The notes under the pieces are model-generated. The model did not search any database, had not been told where the DNA came from, and saw nothing but the letters and a program-made list of their open reading frames with translations. This document shows positions 9,059 to 19,468 of a stretch of DNA of 64,000 nucleotides, one piece after another. Position 1 is the first letter of the stretch, and each line of letters starts with the position of its first letter. A program made the translations under genes and the position numbers. The stretch lies in contig CAIMUX010000033.1 of the NCBI GenBank assembly GCA_903844735.1, positions 1 through 64,000 on the forward strand, in the 5' to 3' direction. Source of the DNA: Candidatus Eiseniibacteriota bacterium (GTDB taxonomy: Bacteria > Eisenbacteria > RBG-16-71-46 > CAIMUX01).

Positions 9059-11992
9059 CTACGGCGCCACGACCATTCGCTGGGAGAGCACCCGCCGGCC
9101 TGCCGTCAGCCGACAAAAATAAACTCCCGGCGCGACCGGGCGGCCGGTGCCGTTCCGTCCGTCCCAGACGACCTCCTGCTCTCCAGCCGGGCGCGCGCCG
9201 CGCACCAAGGTCCGCACTAGACGCCCATCGATCCCGAAGACTTGGAGAGACACCGGACCGGCCCCCGGCAGCGCGAAGAGCAGGTGAGTCCCGTTCATGG
9301 ATGGATTCGGCCTTGGCGCTTCGAGGCTCAGTACCGCCATCGGCGATTCACCTCCGATTCCCACCGGTGTACACGTGCCGCTGAGTTCAAAGTCGTCGAC
9401 CGCGGCTTCGACAATCGATCCGGGGGCGATGTCGTTCGCGATGAATCGGACCCGCATCTGACTCGTCGGGGTCAGGAAATCAGAGACGAGGAACGACTTC
9501 TGCGTCCAACTGTTCGCCGAAACGATCGTGTTCTCGATGTTGACCCAGCTCGTGCCCCCGTCGCCCGAGATCTGCACGACCCACGGATCGAGATTCGGGC
9601 TACTGCCGAGGTTGTTCGTGTACCAACGCCAGTAGGTGACGCGCGCACCGACGATGCGGGAAACGTCGAGCAGCGGGGTGGTCAGGGTTGTCGTGCCGCC
9701 GTCGACATCCGTCGCCCCGATCGCACCACCCACCGCGCCCTGCCCGGTGACATAGCAGTCGGTGCCTGGTGCCGCGGTGTGGTCATCCTCGGGTTGGCAC
9801 TGCTGAGAGCCGGAGGTAGTACTCACCGGGTCACCCCGGACCCAGAGTCCGCTTGTTGCGATGTCGCCGGAAGCAGCGAGGCTCCAGGGGCCTTCAGCCT
9901 CGCACTCGTCATAGACCGCGGAGCCGACTTTGAGCTTGAAACTGGAAACGGTCTGATAGCCGCCGGCGGTGGAGATGGCCAGCGATACCACGAGGAGTTC
10001 TCCCGTCGTCACATCGGGCGATACCACAAACGTGAAGCCAGGCGAGAGATCGCTCGAACCGCCACTGGGGATGCTCGCGACCGTGGCCGTCCCGTCCAGG
10101 ACAACGAGATGCGCGCTGCCGCTCGTAGCCAGCGCGGTAACCGTCTGAGCGCCTTGGCTGCCGCGGTTGGAGACGGTGATGGGTACGAGGATCATCTCAC
10201 CGGGATCGACCACGCCGTTGCCGTTGCCGGTGGTTATGTCATTCACCTGGTGCCAATAGTGCGCGAGCCTCGGCGAGGCCGTGGTGTACTGCAACTGCAA
10301 CGGTTGGGTGTCACTGCTGTCGGTCATGCTGAGGGTGAAGCTAAGCAACGCGCCGTCGGTGACGGTCGCCGCGACCTGGAAGCGGAGGGCTGTGGCGTTC
10401 GTCTCCTGCCCGCCCATCGGGATGTCAGCCCAGGGGGCGGTTACGTTGAGGATGGTGACGCCCGGGGTCGTGGTCGTGAGCGTGCCGGTGACGCCGCTGG
10501 CGGTGCGCAGGCCGACGTTGCGCACGGTGGCCCACAACTCGACGGTCTCACCCGGATTGGCAATGCCGTCGCCGTTCCCGTTGGATCCACCCACCGTATC
10601 GTCGTCCAGCGTCGAGGAGCCGAGCACGAGGTACGACGACTGCGGGTTGATCGGCAGCGCAGTCAGGGCCACGGCGGCGAGGTTGGCCTTGGTGCAGGAG
10701 ATGACATAGTCCTGCGGGTATTGTTCGATCCGGTCGTTGCAGGTGTGGTACCAGGGGCAGAAGTCGGCCCCCCACGCCTCGTCTTCGATGGAGCAGACCG
10801 CTTTGTAGTTGTGCGTCCAGAAGGATGCATGGTCGCTTCCGGTCAACGCCTCCACGATCACGATTGGCTCGATCTGGCCCGGTACGTAGGTTGTGATGGC
10901 GTCGGCGAGGATGGTGGCGACCGACTGCGAGGCTGTGTTCGTGTAGATCACGAGGTCGGCCGGCGCCGGGTCGGTGCCGCGATACCCGATCATGTCACAG
11001 TTGTACACCGCGATGATGTTCTCGCCCGCGGCTGCCATCTCGGCGGCGTAGGCGGCGGAGCCGAGAAGTCCCTGCTCCTCGCCATTGAAGCAGACGAACT
11101 TGATCGTGTACTGGAACAAGTACTGGCTGAGGATGCGAGCGGTCTCCAGGACCGCGGCCGTGCCGGTGGCGTTGTCGTCCGCGCCTGGCGCGCAGGTGGC
11201 CGGGGTGGGAGATGTCGAGTCGAAGTGGCCGCAGATATAGACGACCTTCGTGGGGTCAACGGAACCGGGCATCGTGGCGACGACGTTGCGTTTCTGCCCG
11301 GTCTGCGCGTAGTAGTGAAAGGCGGCGCTGAGCCCATAGGACTGAAACCTCTCCAGCATCCATTGCGAGGAGGCCAAGTTGCCGGGCTGGAAGACCTCCC
11401 GCGTCTCGAAGTCGTCCAGGGCTTGCCAGAGCGGAACGTAGGTGGCCGTACTGACCTCGCTCACCAATCCCTCGATAAACGGGTCAACGTCCCGGGATGG
11501 TGCGGGCAACTCGATCCGGTCTGCCCGACTCGTGCGCGACGCGCGCGGCACCAGGTCGATCCGTACCGGCTGCTTGAGGCCGGTGAGCGCCCGATCGGAC
11601 TCGGCGGTCAGGCGCGGAACCTCCCCGGTGGTGGCGACGAGCACCTCGCGTCCCGCACGCACGAGCACGCGGGTGGGGGCTTCGAAGGCCGCGCGTTCGG
11701 CGTCTTCGAGGAGGAAGGCGTAGAGCGTTTCGCCCTGGGCCATGTCGAAGGCGAGGCCTCCGGCGGCGGTGAGCGTAGGAGTCTTCTCCGGGGCGACACC
11801 GACCACGAACCCAAAGAGCCCTTCGAAATACGTTTCCGGCACCGGGGAGAGCCGATCCGGCGAGGCTGGGCGGGGCAGCCAGAAGGCAGTGGCGCCATCC
11901 CCTGCTGCGAGCGCGGGGGTCGTGGACGCGAGGCCGAGCAGAACGGAGAAGCTGAGCAGGACGGACGCAGCTCGGACAGCGCGCGGATTCAT
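9059..11992 (-). CDS. Secreted M28-family zinc aminopeptidase with C-terminal sorting-like tail
   Basis: A 977-aa exported protein. The signal peptide ends near TTPALAAG. The M28 domain (roughly residues 180-450) shows the zinc-ligand motifs GHFDST, GADDNATGTA, NGEEQGLLGS, NCDMIGYRG and GSDHASFW, predicting a co-catalytic two-zinc aminopeptidase or carboxypeptidase acting on peptides outside the cell. Two beta-sandwich repeats follow, each with a NGDGIANPGE-like phrase, then a jelly-roll-like region. The last about 80 residues form a FlgD-like tail (VFGIDGRLVRTL, WDGRNGTGRPVAPGVYF), as on many T9SS-type or surface-exported proteins. The ATG at 11992 follows GGAGG. It stands as a single transcription unit downstream of gdhA. 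Confidence 0.9.
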   Translation of the reverse strand: MNPRAVRAASVLLSFSVLLGLASTTPALAAGDGATAFWLPRPASPDRLSPVPETYFEGLFGFVVGVAPEKTPTLTAAGGLAFDMAQGETLYAFLLEDAERAAFEAPTRVLVRAGREVLVATTGEVPRLTAESDRALTGLKQPVRIDLVPRASRTSRADRIELPAPSRDVDPFIEGLVSEVSTATYVPLWQALDDFETREVFQPGNLASSQWMLERFQSYGLSAAFHYYAQTGQKRNVVATMPGSVDPTKVVYICGHFDSTSPTPATCAPGADDNATGTAAVLETARILSQYLFQYTIKFVCFNGEEQGLLGSAAYAAEMAAAGENIIAVYNCDMIGYRGTDPAPADLVIYTNTASQSVATILADAITTYVPGQIEPIVIVEALTGSDHASFWTHNYKAVCSIEDEAWGADFCPWYHTCNDRIEQYPQDYVISCTKANLAAVALTALPINPQSSYLVLGSSTLDDDTVGGSNGNGDGIANPGETVELWATVRNVGLRTASGVTGTLTTTTPGVTILNVTAPWADIPMGGQETNATALRFQVAATVTDGALLSFTLSMTDSSDTQPLQLQYTTASPRLAHYWHQVNDITTGNGNGVVDPGEMILVPITVSNRGSQGAQTVTALATSGSAHLVVLDGTATVASIPSGGSSDLSPGFTFVVSPDVTTGELLVVSLAISTAGGYQTVSSFKLKVGSAVYDECEAEGPWSLAASGDIATSGLWVRGDPVSTTSGSQQCQPEDDHTAAPGTDCYVTGQGAVGGAIGATDVDGGTTTLTTPLLDVSRIVGARVTYWRWYTNNLGSSPNLDPWVVQISGDGGTSWVNIENTIVSANSWTQKSFLVSDFLTPTSQMRVRFIANDIAPGSIVEAAVDDFELSGTCTPVGIGGESPMAVLSLEAPRPNPSMNGTHLLFALPGAGPVSLQVFGIDGRLVRTLVRGARPAGEQEVVWDGRNGTGRPVAPGVYFCRLTAGRRVLSQRMVVAP

Positions 11993-12206
11993 GGATTCCT
12001 CCACCGGAAAATGGGCCGAGGTGCCGAGTTAGGAACGGATCCTGACGATTTGACTACGGGAAACCGCATTGATTGTAGCACGACGGATCAACCGTCGCTG
12101 CTGCAAAAGGGGTGGGAGGAGGGCATGGAGATTCGGAGTGACGCCCTCCGGGCCGAAGCCCGATGCCGCCGGCAGAGCAGCCAAGTCGCGCGCGCACCCA
12201 TGAAGC

Positions 12207-12234
12207 GGCCGGGGCGGCTTGCACCACCCCGGCC
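12207..12234 (-). terminator. Hairpin downstream of gdhA
   Basis: A perfect 8-bp stem (GGCCGGGG with CCCCGGCC) with a 12-nt loop sits 33 bp beyond the gdhA stop. No clear T-tract follows on the - strand, so function rests on stem strength and position. Confidence 0.5.
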
Positions 12235-12266
12235 CTTTCGATTCTCGTAGCCGAGAGCCGGTCTGA

Positions 12267-13997
<1,731 letters not shown>

Positions 13998-14510
13998 GTG
14001 GATCTTTTTGAGACGATCACGGCGCGGTGCTCGGTGCGAGCTTTTCTGGGGGAGCCGCTTCCCGCGGGCGGCCTGGATCGAATCCTGGAGGCCATCAATC
14101 GCGCCCCGTCCGCCGGCGACCTCCAAGCCTACGAGGTCTATCTCGTCCAGGACGCGGGACTGAAGGAGGCGCTCGTCCACGCGGCCTACGAGCAGACGTT
14201 TATCGAGCAGGCGCCGGCCGTGCTGGTGTTTTGCGCCAACCCCGCACGCGCCAAGCGGTATGGGGAGCGAGGCGCGTCACTCTACTGTGTGCAGGATGCG
14301 ACCATCGCCGCCGCCTATGCCCAGCTCGCGGCCACAGCACTCGGCCTGGCCACGGTCTGGGTCGGTGCTTTCGACGAGGCGAAGGCCGTCGCGGCCCTGC
14401 GCTTGCCCGAAGGCCGGCGGCCGTTGGTCATCCTACCGGTCGGCAAACCGGCGGAGTCGCCCGCTCCCACGCCGCGGCGGAACCTGGATGAGCTGATCCA
14501 CCGGCTCTGA
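13998..14510 (+). CDS. Nitroreductase-family flavoprotein
   Basis: A 170-aa cytoplasmic nitroreductase-fold protein, expected to bind FMN and reduce nitro groups, quinones or another electron acceptor. The N-terminal FMN-phosphate signature is clear (RCSVRAFL), followed by INRAPSAGDLQAYEVYLV, the central helix QDATIAAAYAQLAATALGL and the C-terminal LPVGKPAE. The length is that of the small single-domain subfamily. The start is GTG at 13998 with GGAGGGAG immediately upstream. The substrate is not predictable from sequence. Confidence 0.9.
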   Translation: MDLFETITARCSVRAFLGEPLPAGGLDRILEAINRAPSAGDLQAYEVYLVQDAGLKEALVHAAYEQTFIEQAPAVLVFCANPARAKRYGERGASLYCVQDATIAAAYAQLAATALGLATVWVGAFDEAKAVAALRLPEGRRPLVILPVGKPAESPAPTPRRNLDELIHRL

Positions 14511-15158
14511 CGAAGCGCGGCGTCCGGGCCGGCTCGGCCGGCGCAGCCGAAGAGTCGCGCGAGGACGTCCGCGGCTGGGCTAGGCGGAACTCGACCCTCC
14601 AGCGCTCCCGGGGCGGCCGGATTTGGCGCCAGGTGCAGTTAAGAACTCGGGGCCGTGGGGCTGGCCGGTACCGAGGATCGAGCAAGGCGCATTTGTCCCG
14701 GTACAGAATTCCGGCAGGCGTGCCATTGAACGAGGATCTACACCGCGAGGCGGTAGTCGTGTTCAACGCCGCCGAGGACAGGGAGCGCGACAGGCCGTGG
14801 AACTTGGCTGGCGCCTCGCTCGACGCTTGACATGATTTCCCCCACGCAGCACAGACTATCCCAACCCGGTGAATGCAGGCGCCTGTGGTGAGATCCGCTG
14901 GGGTCTCGTTGTATCCGCAACTGGCGCAGATAGTTGTGATGAGCTCGGGAGCGGGGAAACCCTCTTGTTGGAGACGGCAGAGAACGGCGATCGGGGCTGT
15001 TTGCCCGATTCGGCCTCCCAGACGGCGAGACTCTCTCTTTCTCGATTCTCTGTTTCGAAGTGGTGGACGCACCCGTCTTGATTGGGGTGGCGTGCAGGAC
15101 GGTTTTCGAACTCGGGCTAACCCTTGCCGCTCTGCAGTCTCAGGACTACACTGGCTGC
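14511..15158. other. 648-bp stretch without a confident gene
   Basis: All six frames are broken or low-complexity here. A - strand frame (14428-15072) contains a Cys-rich patch (CASCGYN) but is otherwise arginine/serine-rich and unsupported. A + strand stretch near 14710-14830 (GVPLNEDLHREAVVVF) looks slightly protein-like and could be a gene remnant. No promoter or RNA was recognised with confidence. Confidence 0.4.
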
Positions 15159-15554
15159 ATGAATCTTGCCGAAGAGAAATTGGACGACCTGTGCGCGACG
15201 CTCTGTCGTGATGGCCGAATCGATGCCGCCTACCTCCTGGGGTCGGCCCACGAGGGAACGTTTCGCCCCGACAGCGACATCGACATCGCGGTGCTACCGG
15301 CCCCGGGTGTGTCCATCTCTACGATGGAACGGCTGGATTTGGCCGCCGTGCTGGCCGAAGCCGTCGGCCGAACCGTCGATCTCGGAGTCTTGGACACGGC
15401 TAACCTGGTCTACGCCCGGGAGGCCGTTCTGGGCGGAATCTGCATCTTCTCCGCTTCCGATATGCGCCGGGATCTCTTCGCGGCAACCGCGCTGGGACTC
15501 TACGCCCGACTCCGTGATGAACGCAGAGAGGTGGAGAATGCCTATCGATCCTGA
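15159..15554 (+). CDS. mntA: MntA-type nucleotidyltransferase antitoxin
   Basis: A 131-aa minimal nucleotidyltransferase. The catalytic signature LLGSAHEGTFRPDSDIDIAV matches the GSx(9-10)DxD motif of MNT domains. In the MntA-HepT (HEPN-MNT) toxin-antitoxin family, MntA neutralises the HEPN ribonuclease by adding AMP to a tyrosine near its active site. The ATG at 15159 was chosen because it lies right at the domain start (MNLAEEKLDDL); an upstream in-frame ATG at 15060 adds a poor, non-domain extension. Its end overlaps the hepT start by 17 bp, as is usual for this pair. Confidence 0.88.
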   Translation: MNLAEEKLDDLCATLCRDGRIDAAYLLGSAHEGTFRPDSDIDIAVLPAPGVSISTMERLDLAAVLAEAVGRTVDLGVLDTANLVYAREAVLGGICIFSASDMRRDLFAATALGLYARLRDERREVENAYRS

Positions 15555-15963
15555 TGATGTCTGTCTGAACAAAGCTGCCATCATCGAGCGCTGTCTCCGC
15601 CGCATCCTCGAAGAATTTGAGTCCGCGCCGGCGTTAGACAACCGGACGCGATTCGACGCGCTGGTCTTGAACATCGAGCGGGCCTGTCAGGCCGCAATCG
15701 ACCTGGCCATGCACCTGGTGGCCATCCGGCGCCTGGGCATGCCCCAAACCAGCGGAGATGCCTTCTCTCTGTTGGAAGGTGCCGGGCTCTTGCCCGATGA
15801 ATTGGCGCGGTCGCTTCGGGCCATGACCGGGTTTCGAAACATCGCCATCCACCAATACCAGGATCTGGACAAGGAGATTGTGCGCAGGATCGCCACGGTC
15901 GGGTGGCTGGATCTGGTTCGTTTCTGCGAGGCGCTGGGGCTGCGCATTGTCGTTCAGCCATAG
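15538..15963 (+). CDS. hepT: HepT-type HEPN ribonuclease toxin
   Basis: A 141-aa helical HEPN-domain protein (DUF86 type). The catalytic Rx4-6H motif appears as FRNIAIHQYQ, including the tyrosine two residues after the histidine that partner MntA proteins modify. HepT toxins form dimers and cleave RNA, acting as cell-arrest or phage-defence modules. The ATG at 15538 lies inside the 3' end of mntA, giving translational coupling. A longer frame running to 15166 in the same phase is the out-of-frame shadow of mntA. Both genes look intact, so the module may be functional. Confidence 0.88.
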   Translation: MPIDPDDVCLNKAAIIERCLRRILEEFESAPALDNRTRFDALVLNIERACQAAIDLAMHLVAIRRLGMPQTSGDAFSLLEGAGLLPDELARSLRAMTGFRNIAIHQYQDLDKEIVRRIATVGWLDLVRFCEALGLRIVVQP

Positions 15964-16149
15964 ACAAGGAAGGCGCGCCGCGTCCCGCCAGTATGGTCAA
16001 AGCATGGGGAAGAAGCCCGACCATGCTTGGAAATGGGATTTCTCGATCGCTGGCTGCACCATCGGAGACGGCACCGCCGAGAGCTCCGGCTTCGCCGGGG
16101 TCGCGGGAACCGGCTGCCACCTGATCAGCCTTCCGGTATCGGCGCTGGG

Positions 16150-17682
16150 TCACCAGCTCTTCTGCAGTTCCCCGATCTCCGCTTCCACCGCCGCCAGAAC
16201 ATCGCACCGCTCCACCGCAGCCATCATGTTGTTGTGGTCGGTGAAGAGTGGGCGGTCGACATCCAGGTGCTCGACCACCCGGCGCACGGCGGCGTGGGCG
16301 GCGCGTGTGCCGATCCCCGGCGTGAACTCGCGGAAATCGAGCCCCTGCGCCGCGGCGATGAACTCGATCCCGAGGATGCCCCAGGCGTTCTCCAGGATCT
16401 GCCGCGTCTTGAGGGCGGCGTTCATCCCCATGCTGACGAAATCCTCCTGGTCGGCGGCGGCCGGGATCGACTGCGTGTAGGACGGCTGGCTCAAGATGCG
16501 CTGCTCCACCACCATCATTCCCGCCGTGTACTGGCTGAGCATGTGGCCGGAGAACATCCCCGCTCCCTTGGTGAGGAACGCGGGCAGGCCCACCGACAGC
16601 GCCGGGTTGAGCAGCCGGTTCAGCCGGCGTTCCGACATCACCGAGACCATGCAGATCCCGGCACCCATCGCGTCGAGCGGCAGGCTGACCGGGGTCCCCT
16701 GGAAGTTGGCGCCAGTGAGGACCGTGTCGCTCTCGGGCAGGAAGATGGGATTATCCACGACGCCATTCAACTCGATCTCGACCTGCTGCCGCGTCCAGGC
16801 CACGAGGTCACGCAACGAGCCGACAACCTGCGGCGTGGAGCGCATGGAGTACGCGTCCTGCACCTTCACCTTGAGCTTGCCGGTGACGAGATCGGAGCCG
16901 GCCATGACCGTGCGGAGGTTCTTTGCACAGGTCACCGCCCCCTTGAATCCCCGGAGCTGGTGCAGCCGCTCGTCGTACGGCTTCATGTTGGCGAGCAGGG
17001 CCTCCAGGGTCATCGCCGCGGCGATCTCGGCCTGGGCGACCCAGCGCTCCGCGTCGAAGAGGGTCAGGCAGGCCATTCCCGTGATGAGGTTGCTGCCGTT
17101 GATGGCGGCGAGCCCGTCGCGGGCCTGGAGGCCCGGGACCGGGATGCCGGCTTTTTCCATGGCCGAGCTGGTCGGCATCCGCTCGCCCTGGTAGAACGAC
17201 TCCCCTTCGCCCATCAGTGAAAGCGCGATCTGACTCATGGGGGAGAGGTCGCCGCAGGCGCCCACGCTCCCCTTTTCGCAGACGACCGGGGTGACGCCCC
17301 GGTTCAGCATCGCCACGTAGGTCTGGGTGATCTCGGGGCGGCATCCGGAATGGCCGCGGGAATGGACATTGATGCGGCTCAGCATCGCCGCGCGGACGTG
17401 GTCGATCGGGCAGGGCTTGCCGATCCCGGCCGCATGGTTGTAGATCAGATAGCGCTGAAACTGTTGCACCTGCTCGTCGGTCAGCACCACCTCGGAGAAC
17501 TCGCCGATCCCCGTGTTGACCCCGTACATGATCTCGTGGGCGGCGATCTTCTTCTCGAGCATCCCGCGGCAGGTGCGGATGCGATCCACGGCATCGGGCG
17601 CCAGTTCGATCGGCTCAGAGTGCCGGGCTACGCGGACAACGTCTTCAATCTTCAGGCTGCGGCCGTCGATGCGGATCGACAT
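16150..17682 (-). CDS. hutH: Histidine ammonia-lyase with Ala-Cys-Gly at the MIO site
   Basis: A 510-aa aromatic amino-acid lyase, best fitting HutH, which deaminates histidine to urocanate in the cytoplasm. The catalytic tyrosine loop IMYGVNTGIGE (Tyr53), the MIO region GSVGACGDLSPMSQ, the QDAYSMRSTPQVVGS helix and the E-rich C-terminal end are all in place. The triplet normally written Ala-Ser-Gly, which cyclises to the MIO prosthetic group, is Ala142-Cys143-Gly144 here (GCC TGC GGC, complement of 17251-17259). The ATG at 17682 follows GGGAGG. No hutU, hutI or hutG is in the window. A tyrosine or phenylalanine lyase or aminomutase is possible but less likely. Confidence 0.85.
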   Translation of the reverse strand: MSIRIDGRSLKIEDVVRVARHSEPIELAPDAVDRIRTCRGMLEKKIAAHEIMYGVNTGIGEFSEVVLTDEQVQQFQRYLIYNHAAGIGKPCPIDHVRAAMLSRINVHSRGHSGCRPEITQTYVAMLNRGVTPVVCEKGSVGACGDLSPMSQIALSLMGEGESFYQGERMPTSSAMEKAGIPVPGLQARDGLAAINGSNLITGMACLTLFDAERWVAQAEIAAAMTLEALLANMKPYDERLHQLRGFKGAVTCAKNLRTVMAGSDLVTGKLKVKVQDAYSMRSTPQVVGSLRDLVAWTRQQVEIELNGVVDNPIFLPESDTVLTGANFQGTPVSLPLDAMGAGICMVSVMSERRLNRLLNPALSVGLPAFLTKGAGMFSGHMLSQYTAGMMVVEQRILSQPSYTQSIPAAADQEDFVSMGMNAALKTRQILENAWGILGIEFIAAAQGLDFREFTPGIGTRAAHAAVRRVVEHLDVDRPLFTDHNNMMAAVERCDVLAAVEAEIGELQKSW

Positions 17683-17773
17683 CGGATCCTCCCTTCTCGA
17701 AGACCGTCTCGCCCGGATGGCGAACCGCGGTCTCTTTCCACACCACACCCACCTCCGAGTCGTCGGGGGCCAG

Positions 17774-19468
17774 TCACGGCATTCTAGCACCGGGGGAGCG
17801 GGCGGGATCCAGCCTTTCCATTGCGGCCGACCGGGCCGGGAGACGGAACTCCAGATCCGAAACGACCTGCGCCCCACGAATCGAGATCGCCGCGGCGGAG
17901 TCCCACGATGGCGTGCCCGGGTACCAGATCAGGCTGTCGGATGGGGATCCGGAACATGAGCCGTCCGCGGAAAGGAAGCGGTTTGTGACTCCGACTTTGT
18001 AGTCTCCATCCGAAAGCCCGATGAATCGGAATTGCCCATCGGGGTCGCTGACGTAGTCGCGCCGGAGGCAAGTGTCTTGATCCGCAGGAGTCAGAATCGA
18101 GCCGAAGAACGTAACCGGGTTGTCCTGGTAGTCGAGGACCAGGCCTTCGATCGTGCCTCCGGTGAGAAGGCGCACGGTCATCGGAACAACCTCTCCACCC
18201 GCTGGGACGACGATCGGCGTGGCCGCTTCCGGCGTGGGCGCGCGGTCGTACCACTGGGGGAGCCACTCCGTGTCCGCCTGATGGGACGGCTCGATGCGAA
18301 GGCGATAGGTGCCGCCCAGGAGTCCCGGGATCGCCAGGAGATCCGGGGGCTGAATCCGGGGCGTGCAGACAATCTCGACACGCCCGGTGGCATCGAACAC
18401 GCGGACCACGGCATAGGACGGGCTCTCGATCCCCTGATCGGCGACGACTGTTAGGAGAATCGCGCTTTCCATTCGCCCTGCGACCTCGACCTCCTCGCCG
18501 GGAGCAAGAACGAACTCGGTCGCCTCGCGGAATGAGGTTCCCCCGATCCAAAACGAGGCCTCTCCGAGCCCGACTCGGACACGGACCCGCTCGATCAAAT
18601 AGAGATCGAACTGAAACACTCCGAAGACGTCCGCGGCGCCCGACGCGACTTTGAGCGAATCGGCGTCGTACAACGACACTTGGGGGACGCCGATGCCCAG
18701 CCGCTGCCAGCTTCCCTGGATCTGCCCTCGGATCCGCGCGGCTGGGGACGCTAGCGTGGCGCGGTAGATGACCCTTTCTCCCGGTTCGATCGAAACCGTA
18801 TCCGCTGCCTGCGGGTCGCGCGTGAAAGGCATCCAGAACGGCTGCTGGAGTCCTCCGAAGCTCAGATTCGCGCGAATGAAATACGCTCCGGGCGGAACCG
18901 AGCCGAACGATCCCCGGCGATGCCCATCCTGCGCCCGGGCTGACACCGAGGCGTACTCAGCCCGGGAACGGGGATCTGGCGCGGTATCGCGCAGGGAGAC
19001 GTTCAGCATCGTGCCGTCGAGCCCAGCCGGCAGCGTGAGGTCGAACATGCCCGCACCGAAGACGAGATTGACCTGGTCGAGAATCTCGCCTCCCCGCACG
19101 GTCAGTGTGTCGGCATCGCGCGACAGGCGAACGGGCCCGTTCGCCTTGTAGTAATAGTGATTTCCGAAATCGGTTCGCAAAAGGTAGCGCCCCTCCGGCA
19201 CGTCGAGGACGTAGCCACCCTGTTCGCCGCAGGGTGCGCGGAAGGAGGCTCGGCGATTGTGATCGGCGAAGACACCCTCGGCGACGACGGCCAAGTGCAC
19301 CGAGTCGCCCGGTGCGTGGACAGTGCCCCGGATCGTGCCCGAAGCGGGAGGCGGACAGCACGCCGGCGTGTTCGACGATGTTTCGCAGCAAGGCAAGAGA
19401 GCTAATAAAATCGGAAGAATGAGGAGCGCCCTACGTGAAGAAGGGGCGTGAAGATGACTCATCTTCAT
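17774..19468 (-). CDS. Lipoprotein with repeated beta domains, paralog B
   Basis: A 564-aa exported lipoprotein with signal peptide and lipobox (LLALLPCC). The mature region resembles repeated carboxypeptidase-regulatory-like or CnaB-type beta domains: GTIRGTVHAPGD near the N-terminus, PEGRYLLRTDFGNHYYY, later GGTIEGLVLDYQDNPVTFFG, and GQFRFIGLSDGDYKVGV. It is a clear paralog of the gene upstream, sharing LPQWY and FRFVGLSDGDY-type phrases and the final beta unit with WYPG. The ATG at 19468 overlaps the upstream stop in an ATGA, so translation is coupled. Its role is unknown; the domains suggest binding of a carbohydrate or envelope component. hutH lies 91 bp downstream on the same strand. 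Confidence 0.7.
   Translation of the reverse strand: MKMSHLHAPSSRRALLILPILLALLPCCETSSNTPACCPPPASGTIRGTVHAPGDSVHLAVVAEGVFADHNRRASFRAPCGEQGGYVLDVPEGRYLLRTDFGNHYYYKANGPVRLSRDADTLTVRGGEILDQVNLVFGAGMFDLTLPAGLDGTMLNVSLRDTAPDPRSRAEYASVSARAQDGHRRGSFGSVPPGAYFIRANLSFGGLQQPFWMPFTRDPQAADTVSIEPGERVIYRATLASPAARIRGQIQGSWQRLGIGVPQVSLYDADSLKVASGAADVFGVFQFDLYLIERVRVRVGLGEASFWIGGTSFREATEFVLAPGEEVEVAGRMESAILLTVVADQGIESPSYAVVRVFDATGRVEIVCTPRIQPPDLLAIPGLLGGTYRLRIEPSHQADTEWLPQWYDRAPTPEAATPIVVPAGGEVVPMTVRLLTGGTIEGLVLDYQDNPVTFFGSILTPADQDTCLRRDYVSDPDGQFRFIGLSDGDYKVGVTNRFLSADGSCSGSPSDSLIWYPGTPSWDSAAAISIRGAQVVSDLEFRLPARSAAMERLDPARSPGARMP

Noticed and set aside
9242-12250. A 1,002-codon open frame on the + strand opposite the M28 peptidase
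   Set aside because: It is the GC-driven mirror of a well-supported gene on the other strand, is rich in Arg/Gly/Asp with no domain, and lacks a ribosome-binding site.
14428-15072. A 214-codon - strand frame overlapping the nitroreductase end
   Set aside because: Overlaps the nitroreductase gene, is Arg/Ser-rich and has no recognisable domain except a short Cys patch.
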